Below, piece after piece: positions 1 through 9,942 of a stretch of 64,000 nucleotides of DNA. The first letter of the stretch is position 1. The number at the start of each line of letters is the position of its first letter. Location: contig RPFO01000002.1 in the NCBI GenBank assembly GCA_009746045.1, positions 2,198,506 through 2,262,505 of the forward strand. Reading direction: 5' to 3'. This DNA is from Mesostigma viride. Taxonomy: Eukaryota > Streptophyta > Mesostigmatophyceae > Mesostigmatales > Mesostigmataceae. Position numbers and translations under genes: made by a program. The notes under the pieces were generated by a model. The model was given only the letters and a program-made list of their open reading frames with translations, ran no database searches and was not told where the DNA came from.

Positions 1-1382
1 AAGAACAAGGTTCCGGATGTCATCCGCAACCGCATCGTTCTAAATAAGTGTGTCAAGAGTATCGTAGCTTATAATAACTCCCGCAGACTTTATGATTCCC
101 GTTCTTTTCAATGCCCAACGTCGTGGTTGTGATTACGCCTATGTCCGGGGAAGTTTGCTGGGCAATGCTTTCTTTTCCCGTGGTGTCACTGAAAAGGTAA
201 ACGGCCTTGCGTTGTCAAAACAGCAGCAAGTAGAAGTCACTGTGCTTAGTTGCAACGTGGTAGTTTGATTTAACACATGTACTGCCTTGTTGCTGAAAAC
301 TTTTCAAGGCTTGCTGGGATGTTGCCCATATGTTTCTAACGCTTTAACTCATGTCCAAGTGAACTAGACTGGCTTGGAGACTTGAGCTTGTCATGCTTAC
401 ATTGTGCTTGTATTGCTATTTGTGCCTCTTTGCAGTATATGTTTCATATATAATTGAAGGCTTCAGCATCATTGTCGAGCACCGTGGTGGCAGCCAAGCC
501 TCCAACAACGATCATGGACCTAACCTTGGCAAGTATTTGCTTCTTATTTCATTCTTTGGACTGAGCTAGCCGTTTGAGCTAGCTTTACACCTGCTATATT
601 TGGCCTGCACCATGGTCCCTGGCTGCCAGTTACATTTTGTGCCCCCCCCCCGGCAGGCTGCAGGGTCTAGGATAGCGAGGGTGTAACGTGTTGTGGGCAC
701 CCTGGGTGCATTTTCAGGACCAGCCATGACCTGGCCCTGCCTTCTTTCTGGGCATAGTGTTGACTTGAGTGCTTGTTGGTCACTCGCGTAGCAACCCCCC
801 TGCATTCATAAATCGTAAACCATTATACAATGAGCATATTTCATGCATGTTCATTAAGCATTGCTACTCTTGAACATATCATAAATGAACATGGTTCCAT
901 GCCGTACCCATGGATACGTTGAAATGTGTGAGTTATTACAAATGGTATCCATGCTTAAAAATGTCCTCATATGAGGACATTTTCTTGGTGGTTAGACAAT
1001 AGATAGGCCTGCAGTGTCAGTTATTAGGCCTGCAGTGTACGCTGGCTTATTATGCAAGCGGATCACTAAACTTCTCAAGCGGACAAACAACAGGTAGGTA
1101 CTGCAACCTGGTTCAAAAAGCAACTTCCCCGCCTGCCTAGAAACTGAACCCCCGACGCAGTCGGGGCACGTGTAGGGTGTAGATTCCGTAACGTCTTTAT
1201 TTCATGTCCATCTACGGACACGATGGTCCGAGAAATAAAAAAATTCATCGCTTTGGACCAAATCTGACCAAATCTCGGGGACAAGTTCTTCAAGGCCACC
1301 AAGTCTGACGAAATTTACCAGTTCGTACTTGTCCCACTGCAGTGGTACTTAAGTTCCGCACTTGCCCACTCGGGGACAAGCC
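1..1382. other. Unresolved non-coding stretch
   Basis: No gene can be supported. One forward frame is open from the window edge to about base 130 and could be the tail of an exon, but the peptide matches nothing I know. The rest has short random open frames, a C-run near 645 and AT-rich sequence. Confidence 0.3.
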
Positions 1383-1537
1383 GCTTGTATCACTGTCCAC
1401 TCGTGGGACGCAGCGCTTTGTGGCCACTCGGGCCGACAGTCTTGTAGTCACTCGGGCCATGCGGCCCTCGTGACTACAAGTCGGCCCTCGTGACCACAAA
1501 GCGCTCAGTGGTCCCACTCGGGTCCAGTGACACAAGC
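1383..1537. repeat. Large imperfect hairpin (foldback)
   Basis: The inner arms 1412-1458 and 1463-1505 are reverse complements with few mismatches, one 4-base bulge and a 4-base loop (ATGC). Outer arms, starting GCTTGTATCAC on the left and ending GTGACACAAGC on the right, extend the pairing to about 155 bases. Each arm repeats the motif CACTCGGGCC/GGCCCTCGTG. This could be a foldback transposon or a MITE remnant. No flanking target duplication was recognised. Confidence 0.7.
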
Positions 1538-3589
1538 TACACTTTATGAGTTTTTTTTGCCGTTTCTTGGTCAAAATCACTCGTTCTTTTTGCGCTTATC
1601 AAAGCTCGATAATTTCTGCATCATATTAAGCGATTCCGCAGCAAAAAATGGGGTCGAATGAGCCCATTCTGAGAGGTTTCGCTCAAACTGCACAAAATCT
1701 TTATTTTGCTGCAAATAAGGATAGCACTGCGTTGGCCACTTTCTTTGATAGTGGGTTCCCTCGGTCCTGCCTACAAGGCAAGACTTGCAGCTTCGATCTT
1801 CCAAAAGTCCCTAAGACTCATTAGGACGGTATTTGGTGAGTGTGAGATATGAAATCGAAGCTAGCAGCGAGCCAGCACAACAAGGAAAGAATATCGCGTT
1901 TTCCTTGGAGCACAAACTGCCAGAGGGGTTCCTGGCCCAACCAAATGGGGGCCGAGGGGGGCTTCATAGTAGGCTCTGCTGAGGAGGCCGAAGATATGTT
2001 GGGGGACATGTCTGGGGCCTCTGGAGATTAGCAGGATGACGGGGCGCCTCAAGCTGCGAATTTTTCCAACGATTTGGAAAAAATTGCGGCAAGCATGGGC
2101 AACATGAGCATAGATGCCCTAGGATCGGCTCAAGAGACTGGCACAGGTCTCCCATGCAGGGGGTGGGGAGACTGTTGGCAGTGGTTCCAGGCCATGCATT
2201 TGCTGGGCGAGGGAAGGTGGTGGGAGGCACCCCCCTGGTGGCTGGAGGGGCCGGCCAGGGGAAATGGGGAAGGGGGCACGGCCCCAACTGTGGGGGGGGG
2301 GCGCAGTGGTGGCAAGGGCCGGAGCACTACAATACGATTCCCAGGAGACGCGAAATGAGTGAGAATGTTACCCGAGCGGCCGTGTTGGTCCGCACGGCAC
2401 CCGGGGGGTGAAAATACGGTATATTTTGCCGTTACTACAGCGTCAATCGAAAAAATACGCGTACGATTTCGCATGTTTTTACTTGGGACTTAGCCAATGT
2501 CGGGGGTCGGTGTGGGGGGTGGAGAATGGCGCGGCGCGGCGCGGCATTTAGGCCTCTATAGGGCTTGGAGTGTAACTTGCTGAAGTCAACGGTTTCTGAC
2601 AATGTTTACTCATTAGCTCCTAGAACACGCAATCTGGTTCACAAGTTTACTTCATTGACAGGATTTTTTTTTTCCAAGGAGCAGTAATTCTCTCTAGTAT
2701 GTTTGTGATGGCATGCTGTTCAGTGTCCTGGCCCTCGGCCGTTTCCAAATCTCTGCTGCCCATGTGCGGCATGGGCAACAACAACAACAACAAGGAGCAG
2801 TCAAGAGAAAACGTAGAACCTTGGTACTACGGCTACTATACGCAAGTAAATTCCAAGCACGAGAGCGAAAACGAAGGGTACGAGAAGTACGTGACCCCAA
2901 CCAAGTGCTTTGCCGGGATCGACAGTACACAATAGTAGCTGGCAACTGGCAAGCCTCGAAGGCAACCATGGTATCGCCTAGAAATGGATACGAAAAATAA
3001 GGAGAGGAGTACAGGTACCTGGTGCTGAAGGACAATGTGGATATGGGCGTTGATGGGCAGGAGGTGGTAGTCGGCCAAAGGTTTTGCAAGCTGTGCAATT
3101 ACAAGTTCGGCATCCATAATTTGGCAACTTCATGATCAGCAGGGATCGGGCTGACAGTCGGTTACTGCATCTCGGCCATAGCACGAAGAAGGGAGCCAAG
3201 TTTTGCAATCGGGATTCCCCCAATAAAGGAATAAGGGAAGCCTTTAGAATTGGGCCGGAGGCTTCAGGCGGCTGAGACAGCTCGGCTGAAAAGGAAGCTG
3301 TCGAAGGCAGAGCGCTAGCTCGATGCAACTATCTTGCCTGCGCTGCTCAGCTGCCTGCCAGTGCCGCTGGTGCCGGGCCGTCTGGCTCTAGCAAGCCGGT
3401 ATACAGACAAAGATTACGCAGTGCTTTTCCCACCTGAGCCTCCAGGACCCCCGTCTTGCGCAGCCCTCATTGTTCTACGAGAATACTGCATTCCATTTCA
3501 CCGCCGCCAGCACCTCGTACAAGAGCATGACAAAAAATGAAAGCTACTTTGATTGGTGGACAGTAATTGCATCCCCACAACACAAATAA
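1538..3589. other. Unresolved region, possible decayed gene remnants
   Basis: No intact gene. Two forward stretches look weakly protein-like: 1849-2300 (acidic, with a stop at 2029-2031) and about 2700-3150, where one frame contains FCKLCNYKF, a possible zinc-binding pair near 3085-3110. Both are broken by stops. They may be remnants of a transposase or of a host gene, and I cannot assign either. Confidence 0.2.
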
Positions 3590-3634
3590 AAATTAAGTAA
3601 AATGAAATTAAATTAATTACATATAGATAGCATG

Positions 3635-3648
3635 CCTCCGTTGGGAGG
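3635..3648 (-). other. 3'-terminal CAAC hairpin of LINE-C
   Basis: On the minus strand this reads CCTCC CAAC GGAGG, a perfect 5-bp stem with a 4-base loop, about 17 bases before an AATT-rich tail. It is equivalent to the hairpins at 18277, 28143, 28747, 29403, 45747 and 46978. Confidence 0.8.
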
Positions 3649-4734
3649 TCATGTAGCACATATTCCATGTTGGGTGGGTGGAGGTGGGAGCTAGAAGCCG
3701 CGTAATCGACCTATAACCTAACTCTAAGCTATCTAGTCTAGAAAATCCTAACTACGCTACTCAGCAAAACGCCCCTTCCTCTTGGGGGGGGGGTGGCTTG
3801 CCCACAGGAGCTGGCGTGTCAGGAGCCTGGACAATCTTCTGCCACCTCTTCTTGTTCTGCATGGCAGTCCAAAGAAGGGAGAGGGAGTGGATGCGGTGTT
3901 CAAACTGAGCTGGGACCACGATGTCGTCGGCCAGCATCATCTGGGTGTAGTTCATGGTAGGTTTACCTAGCTTCCTGGGAATGTCCTTGGGGCCAGGCCA
4001 GGTATGCCACCCTATAGTTGGCCGAGCCGCTCAGGGGCCGGCCAGACCAAGGGCGGTGTCGACCTGGCTGGTGCGAGTAAGATGTCCTACAAAAGCTATC
4101 CTACGCTGTCTAATCCCGTCCGAAATGCATGGCATACCCTGCATGATATAGAGACCGGCTCTAATGACCTATGCTTGGAAAACCCTACATTCAGTGTCAG
4201 GACCTGTCGGAGCATCCTGTAAACCGTGCCGTCCAGGTTGGCCGCCAATGCACATGTCCGCGAGTGTCCACGCCTCAGCGCCATAGGTGAGCACCGTGAG
4301 GATCAGGACCTTGAAGAGCATGCGCTTGCGGTGCTCGCCCAGGCCCTTCGAGCGCCAGTAGGCGTTGAGCGAACGAAGCCTGGCCCAGGCCAGGCCGATG
4401 CGGATGTCCACATCGTCGGCGGTGTCAGGGAGCAATGAGCATGCTCCCCAACAGTTTGAAGCGGTCGCGGAATGGAACCTCCGTCCCGTCGAGCAGGCGT
4501 GGCAGCGGTGGGCGACTGGAGGCTCCAATCACCATCGCCTCAGTTTTGACACTCATCTCCAACCCCACCGCCCTCGCCTCCAAGCCCAGACAGTCCAGCC
4601 ATGCAGGTCGGAATGTGCTCAGGGCGCGCGATGAGGGTGGTGTCGTCCGCATAAATCAGGTCGGCCAGGCAGTAGCCAGTGCCAACCCCGCCGTGCTCGC
4701 GCTCGTTAAGGATGTCCAAGCCAGGCTCGAACCC

Positions 4735-6450
4735 CGTCGTTTGTAATAACTCAGTCCTAAAAATAGGACTGAGTATACCATCTTTGAGATCATGTGGCGG
4801 TAACGGTAGGGGGGTACGCCATATGTTTGATATCCACTATAGCACTCAATATCATGCTAATGCTTGGGCATATGCTTAAAAAATCATATATTGACCAAAT
4901 CATGTAAAATCATACATGAGTCTCAACCCTTGCTCGCGATTTTGGAATTTTCTGTGGAGGCACGAGTGTGTAAAATCCAATAAAATCCATATTCACTATT
5001 AAAAATCATAGGCATGTAGATATTAGAGTTCTTGAACTGTGGCCAAAAACTGGACTCAATTCGGCCACTGGCACTGCCTGAAACATGCAAAACACTGTCA
5101 GTCCTATAAATAGGACTGGGCCTTGGTAGCAAAATGCTAGCATGGGAGTGCGGTCGTACTACACACCACCGTGGCCACCAACCATGCCAATCAACTCATT
5201 TCCCTTCCAGCATAATAGGACAACATGCTTGCATCATCATATTGCAGTTATATGATACCTTATAATGTGCGAGAGCCTATACAAGCACGTAGGGGATGGG
5301 TTTGGATACCTACCCACGAAGGTTATTTTTTTTAGTGTTAACCACCAATGTACGTGGGCAGATTAAGCATATTTCAAGTGTCTCTAACAAGAATGGACAT
5401 GGATAAAACTGTTTTGCCTTGCCATGGCATGGCCAACATACTTGCTGGCACATGATGACAGTGGTTTACCACCAAGATCTTTCACTCACCCATATAAGCT
5501 CGAAAGCACCCTTGACGAAGCCCATGGCCACACAATTATGCAGTATGAACGTAGCAAAAGAATAACTAACATCTATGAAGGTGTTTAAACCCATACAGCG
5601 CCTAAAAACCTGCACAACTACACCATGGCAAGGCAAATGCCTGGCAACATCATCTAAAAAGGGGGTTTTGGAGAGGGGCAGGCAACGGTCAAGAAAGAGC
5701 ATCAAGACTCGAAACTGGCAACACCTCGCAAGCATAAACTCATGAACGAACATCAAGAAACGATGAGACAACGATATTCCGGCTTTACCTTGCATGGCTG
5801 GCGTTACCTTGGCCCAGGCGGTGCCCGCAAAAGTGGCACTTTGCGGCACACACACCATGACGTGACAGAGTGGTCGAAATCATCAAATCTATACTGCCAC
5901 TAAGTCAATTCTATGACCATGCATGATAACAAGTAGAAAGAAACCTATAAACCCTTTGACTTGTGCCGGAAAGCAGTTGTAGTAATCAATTCCGTCGACC
6001 TGCCTGATTGCAGCTTTTTCCCGCAAGAACGGTGCCGACACCTAGTAAATCGCATCCCCGCGAGCTGAAAATTAAATTGTATCATCTCTAGGATATATAA
6101 AATCTATTTCCTGAGTTTGGCCAGCCATATCGTCCGAAAACGTAAACTGCGTGCATGGGCGCAAGCCGCCATGGCTAGGTCGTGCATTTCCGGAACTCAC
6201 GTTTCACGTGAAGAAGTACCCTTACCACCTGTACTTTGACCGGACATTTGACCGTCCAAATCAAATCCAAAAAACTCGCAAAAATATGTCCAAGAAAGAT
6301 CTTTTTATATAGTATTTGATTAAGTTTATTTGGGTATTTACCCGCAAGTATTGTGACTTCAGTGAATTTTCTACAAAACCCTAAAACTCAGTCCTAAAAT
6401 TAGGACTGAGTTGAACTCAGTCCTAAAAATAGGTGTGGTTACAAACGACG
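4735..6450. mobile_element. Inverted-repeat DNA element inside LINE-C, no transposase
   Basis: The two ends are inverted copies. The left end begins CGTCGTTTGTAA at 4735 and the right end finishes TTACAAACGACG at 6450. Both ends also carry a palindrome built on ACTCAGTCCTAA/TTAGGACTGAGT (4749-4774 and 6386-6411, with an extra half copy at 6415-6433). A third, shorter version lies at 5099-5118. The flanks rejoin into the LINE-C reverse transcriptase. No transposase was recognised; the longest frame (minus, 5466-5858) has no known motif. The target duplication is unclear, so the outer boundaries are approximate. Confidence 0.6.
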
Positions 6451-7254
6451 TGTTAAGAGCAGTAAAGCGCGCACGTGCCCGGCGCATGACGTGATCCGCG
6501 ACAATAATGAACAGATAATGTGGGGACATGACACAACCTTGCCACACCCCGTGGTGAAGGGGGAATGGTGGGGTGGTGCCTTCCGCAGTCCGCACGGCTA
6601 CTGCCTGTGAGCCCTCATACAGTCGACGAATGGCAGCAATAAACGCTCAGTGGTGGTACCCAGTCCAGAGCTACTAAGGATGGCCCAAAGAGCCTCCCAG
6701 AGGACCGTGTCAAAGGCCTTGATATAGTAGTCGACAAAAATGAGGACCAACGTAACGGCAATTAACCATCAGGGCAAAGGCGACGCACCTCCTTTATCAA
6801 CCGGCGCGCGACAAATACAGCCATGACAGTGTTACGACCACGACGGAAACCCAATGTCTGAGACTCACCCAGGTGTGGGTCGAGCGCGGTGCGAAGTCGG
6901 TGCAGCATCATGCGCATGAAGACCTTCAGCGCGGCGCTCTGGAGGCAGACACCCCGATAGTTGCCGGGGTCAGCAGCAGAGCCCTTCTTGTACAACCGAC
7001 ATGACTCGGATGGCCGTCTGCCACTCAGCAGGCGGAGGCTCATCAGAGAGCAGGACACGGTTGCAGAACGCCAGCAGAAGATCCCTCACCGCCGGGTCAG
7101 GGGTCTTCCTGCAGCTCAGCAGAAAACAACACAAATATAATGCATGTAAATGTGTGTGGTTGCAAGTGGTAACAGGTAATTTCCACAAGCATTATGCTAA
7201 TGAATGAATGACATAAGAAGTGCAACATATGATGTCTACAGGGTGACAACTGAC

Positions 7255-7425
7255 ACACCCTTAAAATACCCCGTATTTTTTGCATCATCCTCAAGAATAC
7301 CCCGTATTTTCTAGCCCTAACCAGGAAAATACCCCGTATTTTTTCCAGTACTTTTTGCCCCACTTTGTCCCACCAAAAAAATACCCCGTATTTTGCCGTA
7401 TTTTCCAAATCGAAAAAATACCATG
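7255..7425. repeat. Interspersed AATACCCCGTATTTT repeats
   Basis: Four copies of a near-palindromic 15-base unit (AATACCCCGTATTTT) lie about 35-60 bases apart. Related AAAATACGC repeats occur in the hAT-like element near 22150. The function is unknown. Confidence 0.6.
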
Positions 7426-7540
7426 TGATTTAGTGCCCCCAATCATAACTTAGCACTGTGCAATTAAATGAATTTCAAGTGATATTAGCGTAGGTCAATT
7501 TTTAAGGGTTTTGGGGTGCCACCTCCATGCATCATCCATG

Positions 7541-7985
7541 CACTACGTTTAGCTGTGGTCTACTACACCCCAGTAGGTCAGTTCACCTCCCGAGCGTCCA
7601 GTGCTACGCCTAAACACGTCAGCACTAGTTTGAACTAGTATGAACTAGTTTGAAGTAGATTGAAGTAGACTGTACAACGCTGTAGTCCAATGAAGTACTT
7701 GGAACTATGTCCAAGTACTGATAAGTAGTCTAGAAGTTACTTGTAGGGACTTTCACCCATTTCGAGGGCAGATCTCGTACATAAGCCCCTACACTACGTT
7801 GAACCACATTGGCGCCCCTTTATTAATTACCAGGGCCCTTACTAACTGTGATTACTGCCCCTTATAAAAGACCAGGGCCTATAAAATATCAATTGTTCTA
7901 TTTATGCGTCACCCAGCGGCATCCCTCACCTCCTTCGCTCCCTCCGCCCCGACAAATCAGGGAACCAGATCGAGGCAGATCAACC
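7541..7985 (+). repeat. Lone DIRS-type terminal repeat
   Basis: This segment is homologous along its length to 61042-61480 (reverse complement) and more weakly to 58309-58628. It shares the start CTACGTTTAG, the strings CCAGTGCTACGCC and GAAGTACTTGGAACTA, and the end GACAAATCAGGGAA...GATCAACC. Those two copies are the inverted terminal repeats of the DIRS-like element described below. Sequence to about 8380 follows without a recognisable gene, so this is either a solo repeat or the 5' end of a truncated element. Confidence 0.65.
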
Positions 7986-8678
7986 ATTTTAGCCCGAACC
8001 CCCCGAAGCCACGCAGCAGAATTTTTGGTGAGTGTGAATATGCTGTTGGCTCCACTATCCACCCCATTAATTAACTATCCACTCCATCCCACCTTCATTC
8101 CCCTGAGCCCTGAGGACTTATCAAGGAGACAACCAGCGCAGGCCAGAAATCGGGAGAATCCGGACCATGGTAGCTCGAGCCTGCCGTTATCTTGTCCGCG
8201 TGTTCGAGTTGTTCAGGATGATGAATATGAATGGGGATGGAAATGTGTAGCATTGTGCATTGAAATTATGGCTGGCTTACGTGCAGAGCGACTAGATGAC
8301 CTAGACGGTGGGGCGGGAAACAGCTTGCTTGATCAGGGCGTGTGTTTTGAGCCTAACTGCATGGCCGGGAGTGTCTAGTGGTGAGCACCATTGCTGCGAT
8401 CGCTCTCCCACCATTTACGAGGAAATACCCGCGAATGGAAAACCACTGAAAAGGTCTAGCTAGTCAGTCATTACGTTAGCCATGCCATGATTCCAAACGT
8501 CCAAGAACTGCACACGGTGCAAAGGCAAAAATCCGTAGGACAGCACTTTCACATATGTGCGGCGGGAACCAAAAGCCCGCGATGTCGGGTTCAACCCAGC
8601 TATAAGGGGATCCCGGCATGGGGGAGGAAGATCATCATGGCTATACAAGAGCTAGGGCATGGCTGACGAGCCACGAGC
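7986..8678. other. Flank of DIRS repeat; antisense ORF1-element 3'UTR scrap
   Basis: There is a forward open frame to 8378 with no known motif. About 8570-8665, read on the minus strand, matches the 3' untranslated region of the ORF1-only element near 45900-45965 (shared GCCATGCCCTAG and CTTGTATAGCCATG). It is therefore a fragment of another copy in the opposite orientation. Confidence 0.4.
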
Positions 8679-8813
8679 CACGACGTAGCCATGGCTGTCG
8701 GAACCGTCATAACTTTCACGTTTGAGCACCGAATTTAGCCGTGAATATCACAATCGCTTCGTCTGTCTAAGACGCACATGCTGATATAATTTTCCGAATC
8801 TAAAACGCAATAT

Positions 8814-9095
8814 ATGACGAGCAAACGCCCGTCGACGCAACGCAGTTTGGCGGATGCGCTCGCCTTTGACAATGCGGCAGCTGAGGCTGCCGCTTCGCCA
8901 GGTCCGGCAGGCAGCAGTGACACTAGTCGTGCACTGGTGGTCGTCCAGCAACCTCCCCGGCTTAACGCCTCGCCATCTGCATCGCCTGACCCCAAGCGCA
9001 CCCGCTCAGCCGACAAAACAGGAGGGTCTTCACGCCCCTCAGAACCGAGCTTTCGGCCCCGGCCTTTCAAGGTCGAAGATTACGACTGGGCCAAC
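8814..9095 (+). pseudogene. ORF1 protein, N-terminal part (copy 1)
   Basis: An ATG at 8814 opens a Ser/Pro/Ala-rich, probably disordered N-terminus with SSDTSRALVVV and SASPDPKRTRSAD, the latter a possible basic nuclear signal. Copy 2 (47340-48014, minus) has the same blocks (SGDTSRALVLV, SPEPKRSRSAD). The frame runs in phase into the copia target site, TGG GCC AAC, and resumes at 16748 as CCG TCT CTG ACC. The ORF was therefore open across the insertion point before the copia-type element landed. Related LINE ORF1 proteins bind RNA; that role here is inferred. Confidence 0.65.
9091..9095. repeat. Left target-site duplication (CCAAC) of the copia-type element
   Basis: CCAAC here is repeated at 16743-16747 immediately after the other LTR. 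The 5-bp size is typical of LTR retrotransposons. Confidence 0.85.
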
Positions 9096-9568
9096 AGTTA
9101 GAATGCGGTGGGATATATTGCTTGAGAACACTGAAGGCTGTGAGCAATGAATTGCTTGGTTCATTAGAAAATAGGTTTACCCTTTATCAACGTTCCTCTC
9201 ACCGGCTGCGCCGCCAGTGACCGTTGGGTGCAGACCGTTGGCCCGAGGCCGCACGATGACAGGTAGCTGTCTAGTCACTGCATCGTGCGATCACAGATCA
9301 ATGCACGCTGCAGTACGGTCCCTATCTAGGATACTCTAGTACCGTCCAATGACAGGACACTACGTATACTGGGTACTGACATCTGTCACGTACCTCAGTA
9401 CCCAAAGTACCTATCTAGGGAAACGTATGCGACTCGACTAGCATTCCTATCTGCATAGCCCACGTGGTATTTATATTCACATACCAACGTAGGTTTACAA
9501 GGCTTATTCATACGTTGTATTCACAATGCCTTTGAGACTTAGTCTACAGCAAAGCATGGAGACTAACT
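9096..9568 (-). repeat. 3' LTR of the copia-type element
   Basis: 473 bp, identical to 16270-16742. It begins AGTTAG and ends CTAACT, a perfect 6-bp inverted pair, rather than the common TG...CA. Confidence 0.9.
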
Positions 9569-9942
9569 CCAGTATTGTTTTATTATTTATTTCTTAATGC
9601 AGGTCTGCACCCCCAACATTATTGTTATTGTTTTTAAGTTGATTAGGGGTACAAAAGAGACATGGCTGGTTGAGCCAGGTTGGTTACAGCTGGCTGTTCT
9701 GGCCAGGTGTTATATTGCACATTAAATAAGGTGTACACAGCTGGCTGGTTTGGCCAGTTACTGAAGCACACATTAAGTAAATGGATACAAAGCTTGTGTC
9801 CTCAAGCTGCAAATGGATACAAATCTGACCTAGCCAGCACTCACACCCCACAACGAATGTGTTGAATTTTATGGCGCCCAGCAGCTATCGCTGTGGTAAG
9901 GGGGTGTGGTGGTTGTGTACTGTGCTATGGCCAGTCATTTAT

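Larger units (their letters stand above)
3590..7090 (-). pseudogene. LINE-C: decayed APE-type LINE, 5'-truncated, split by an insertion
   Basis: Read on the minus strand, pieces in several frames give an ordered non-LTR reverse transcriptase. At 7058-6762 lie a KGSAADPGNYRGVCLQS-type block and the block FRRGRNTVMAVF. At 6560-6470 lies GVWQGCVMSP. After the 4735-6450 insertion come LADLIYADDTTL (about 4670), FKLLGSML (about 4450) and LTYGAEAWTL (about 4290). The C-terminal tail runs to about 3760. Stops and frameshifts make it a dead copy, and the endonuclease half is missing. The 3' region ends in a CCTCC-CAAC-GGAGG hairpin (3635-3648) followed by AATTAATTTAATT. It is closely related to LINE-A and LINE-B in this window. 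Confidence 0.85.

Noticed and set aside
1290-1580. Open frames across the 1.4-kb hairpin
   Set aside because: They simply read the inverted repeat and have no protein features.
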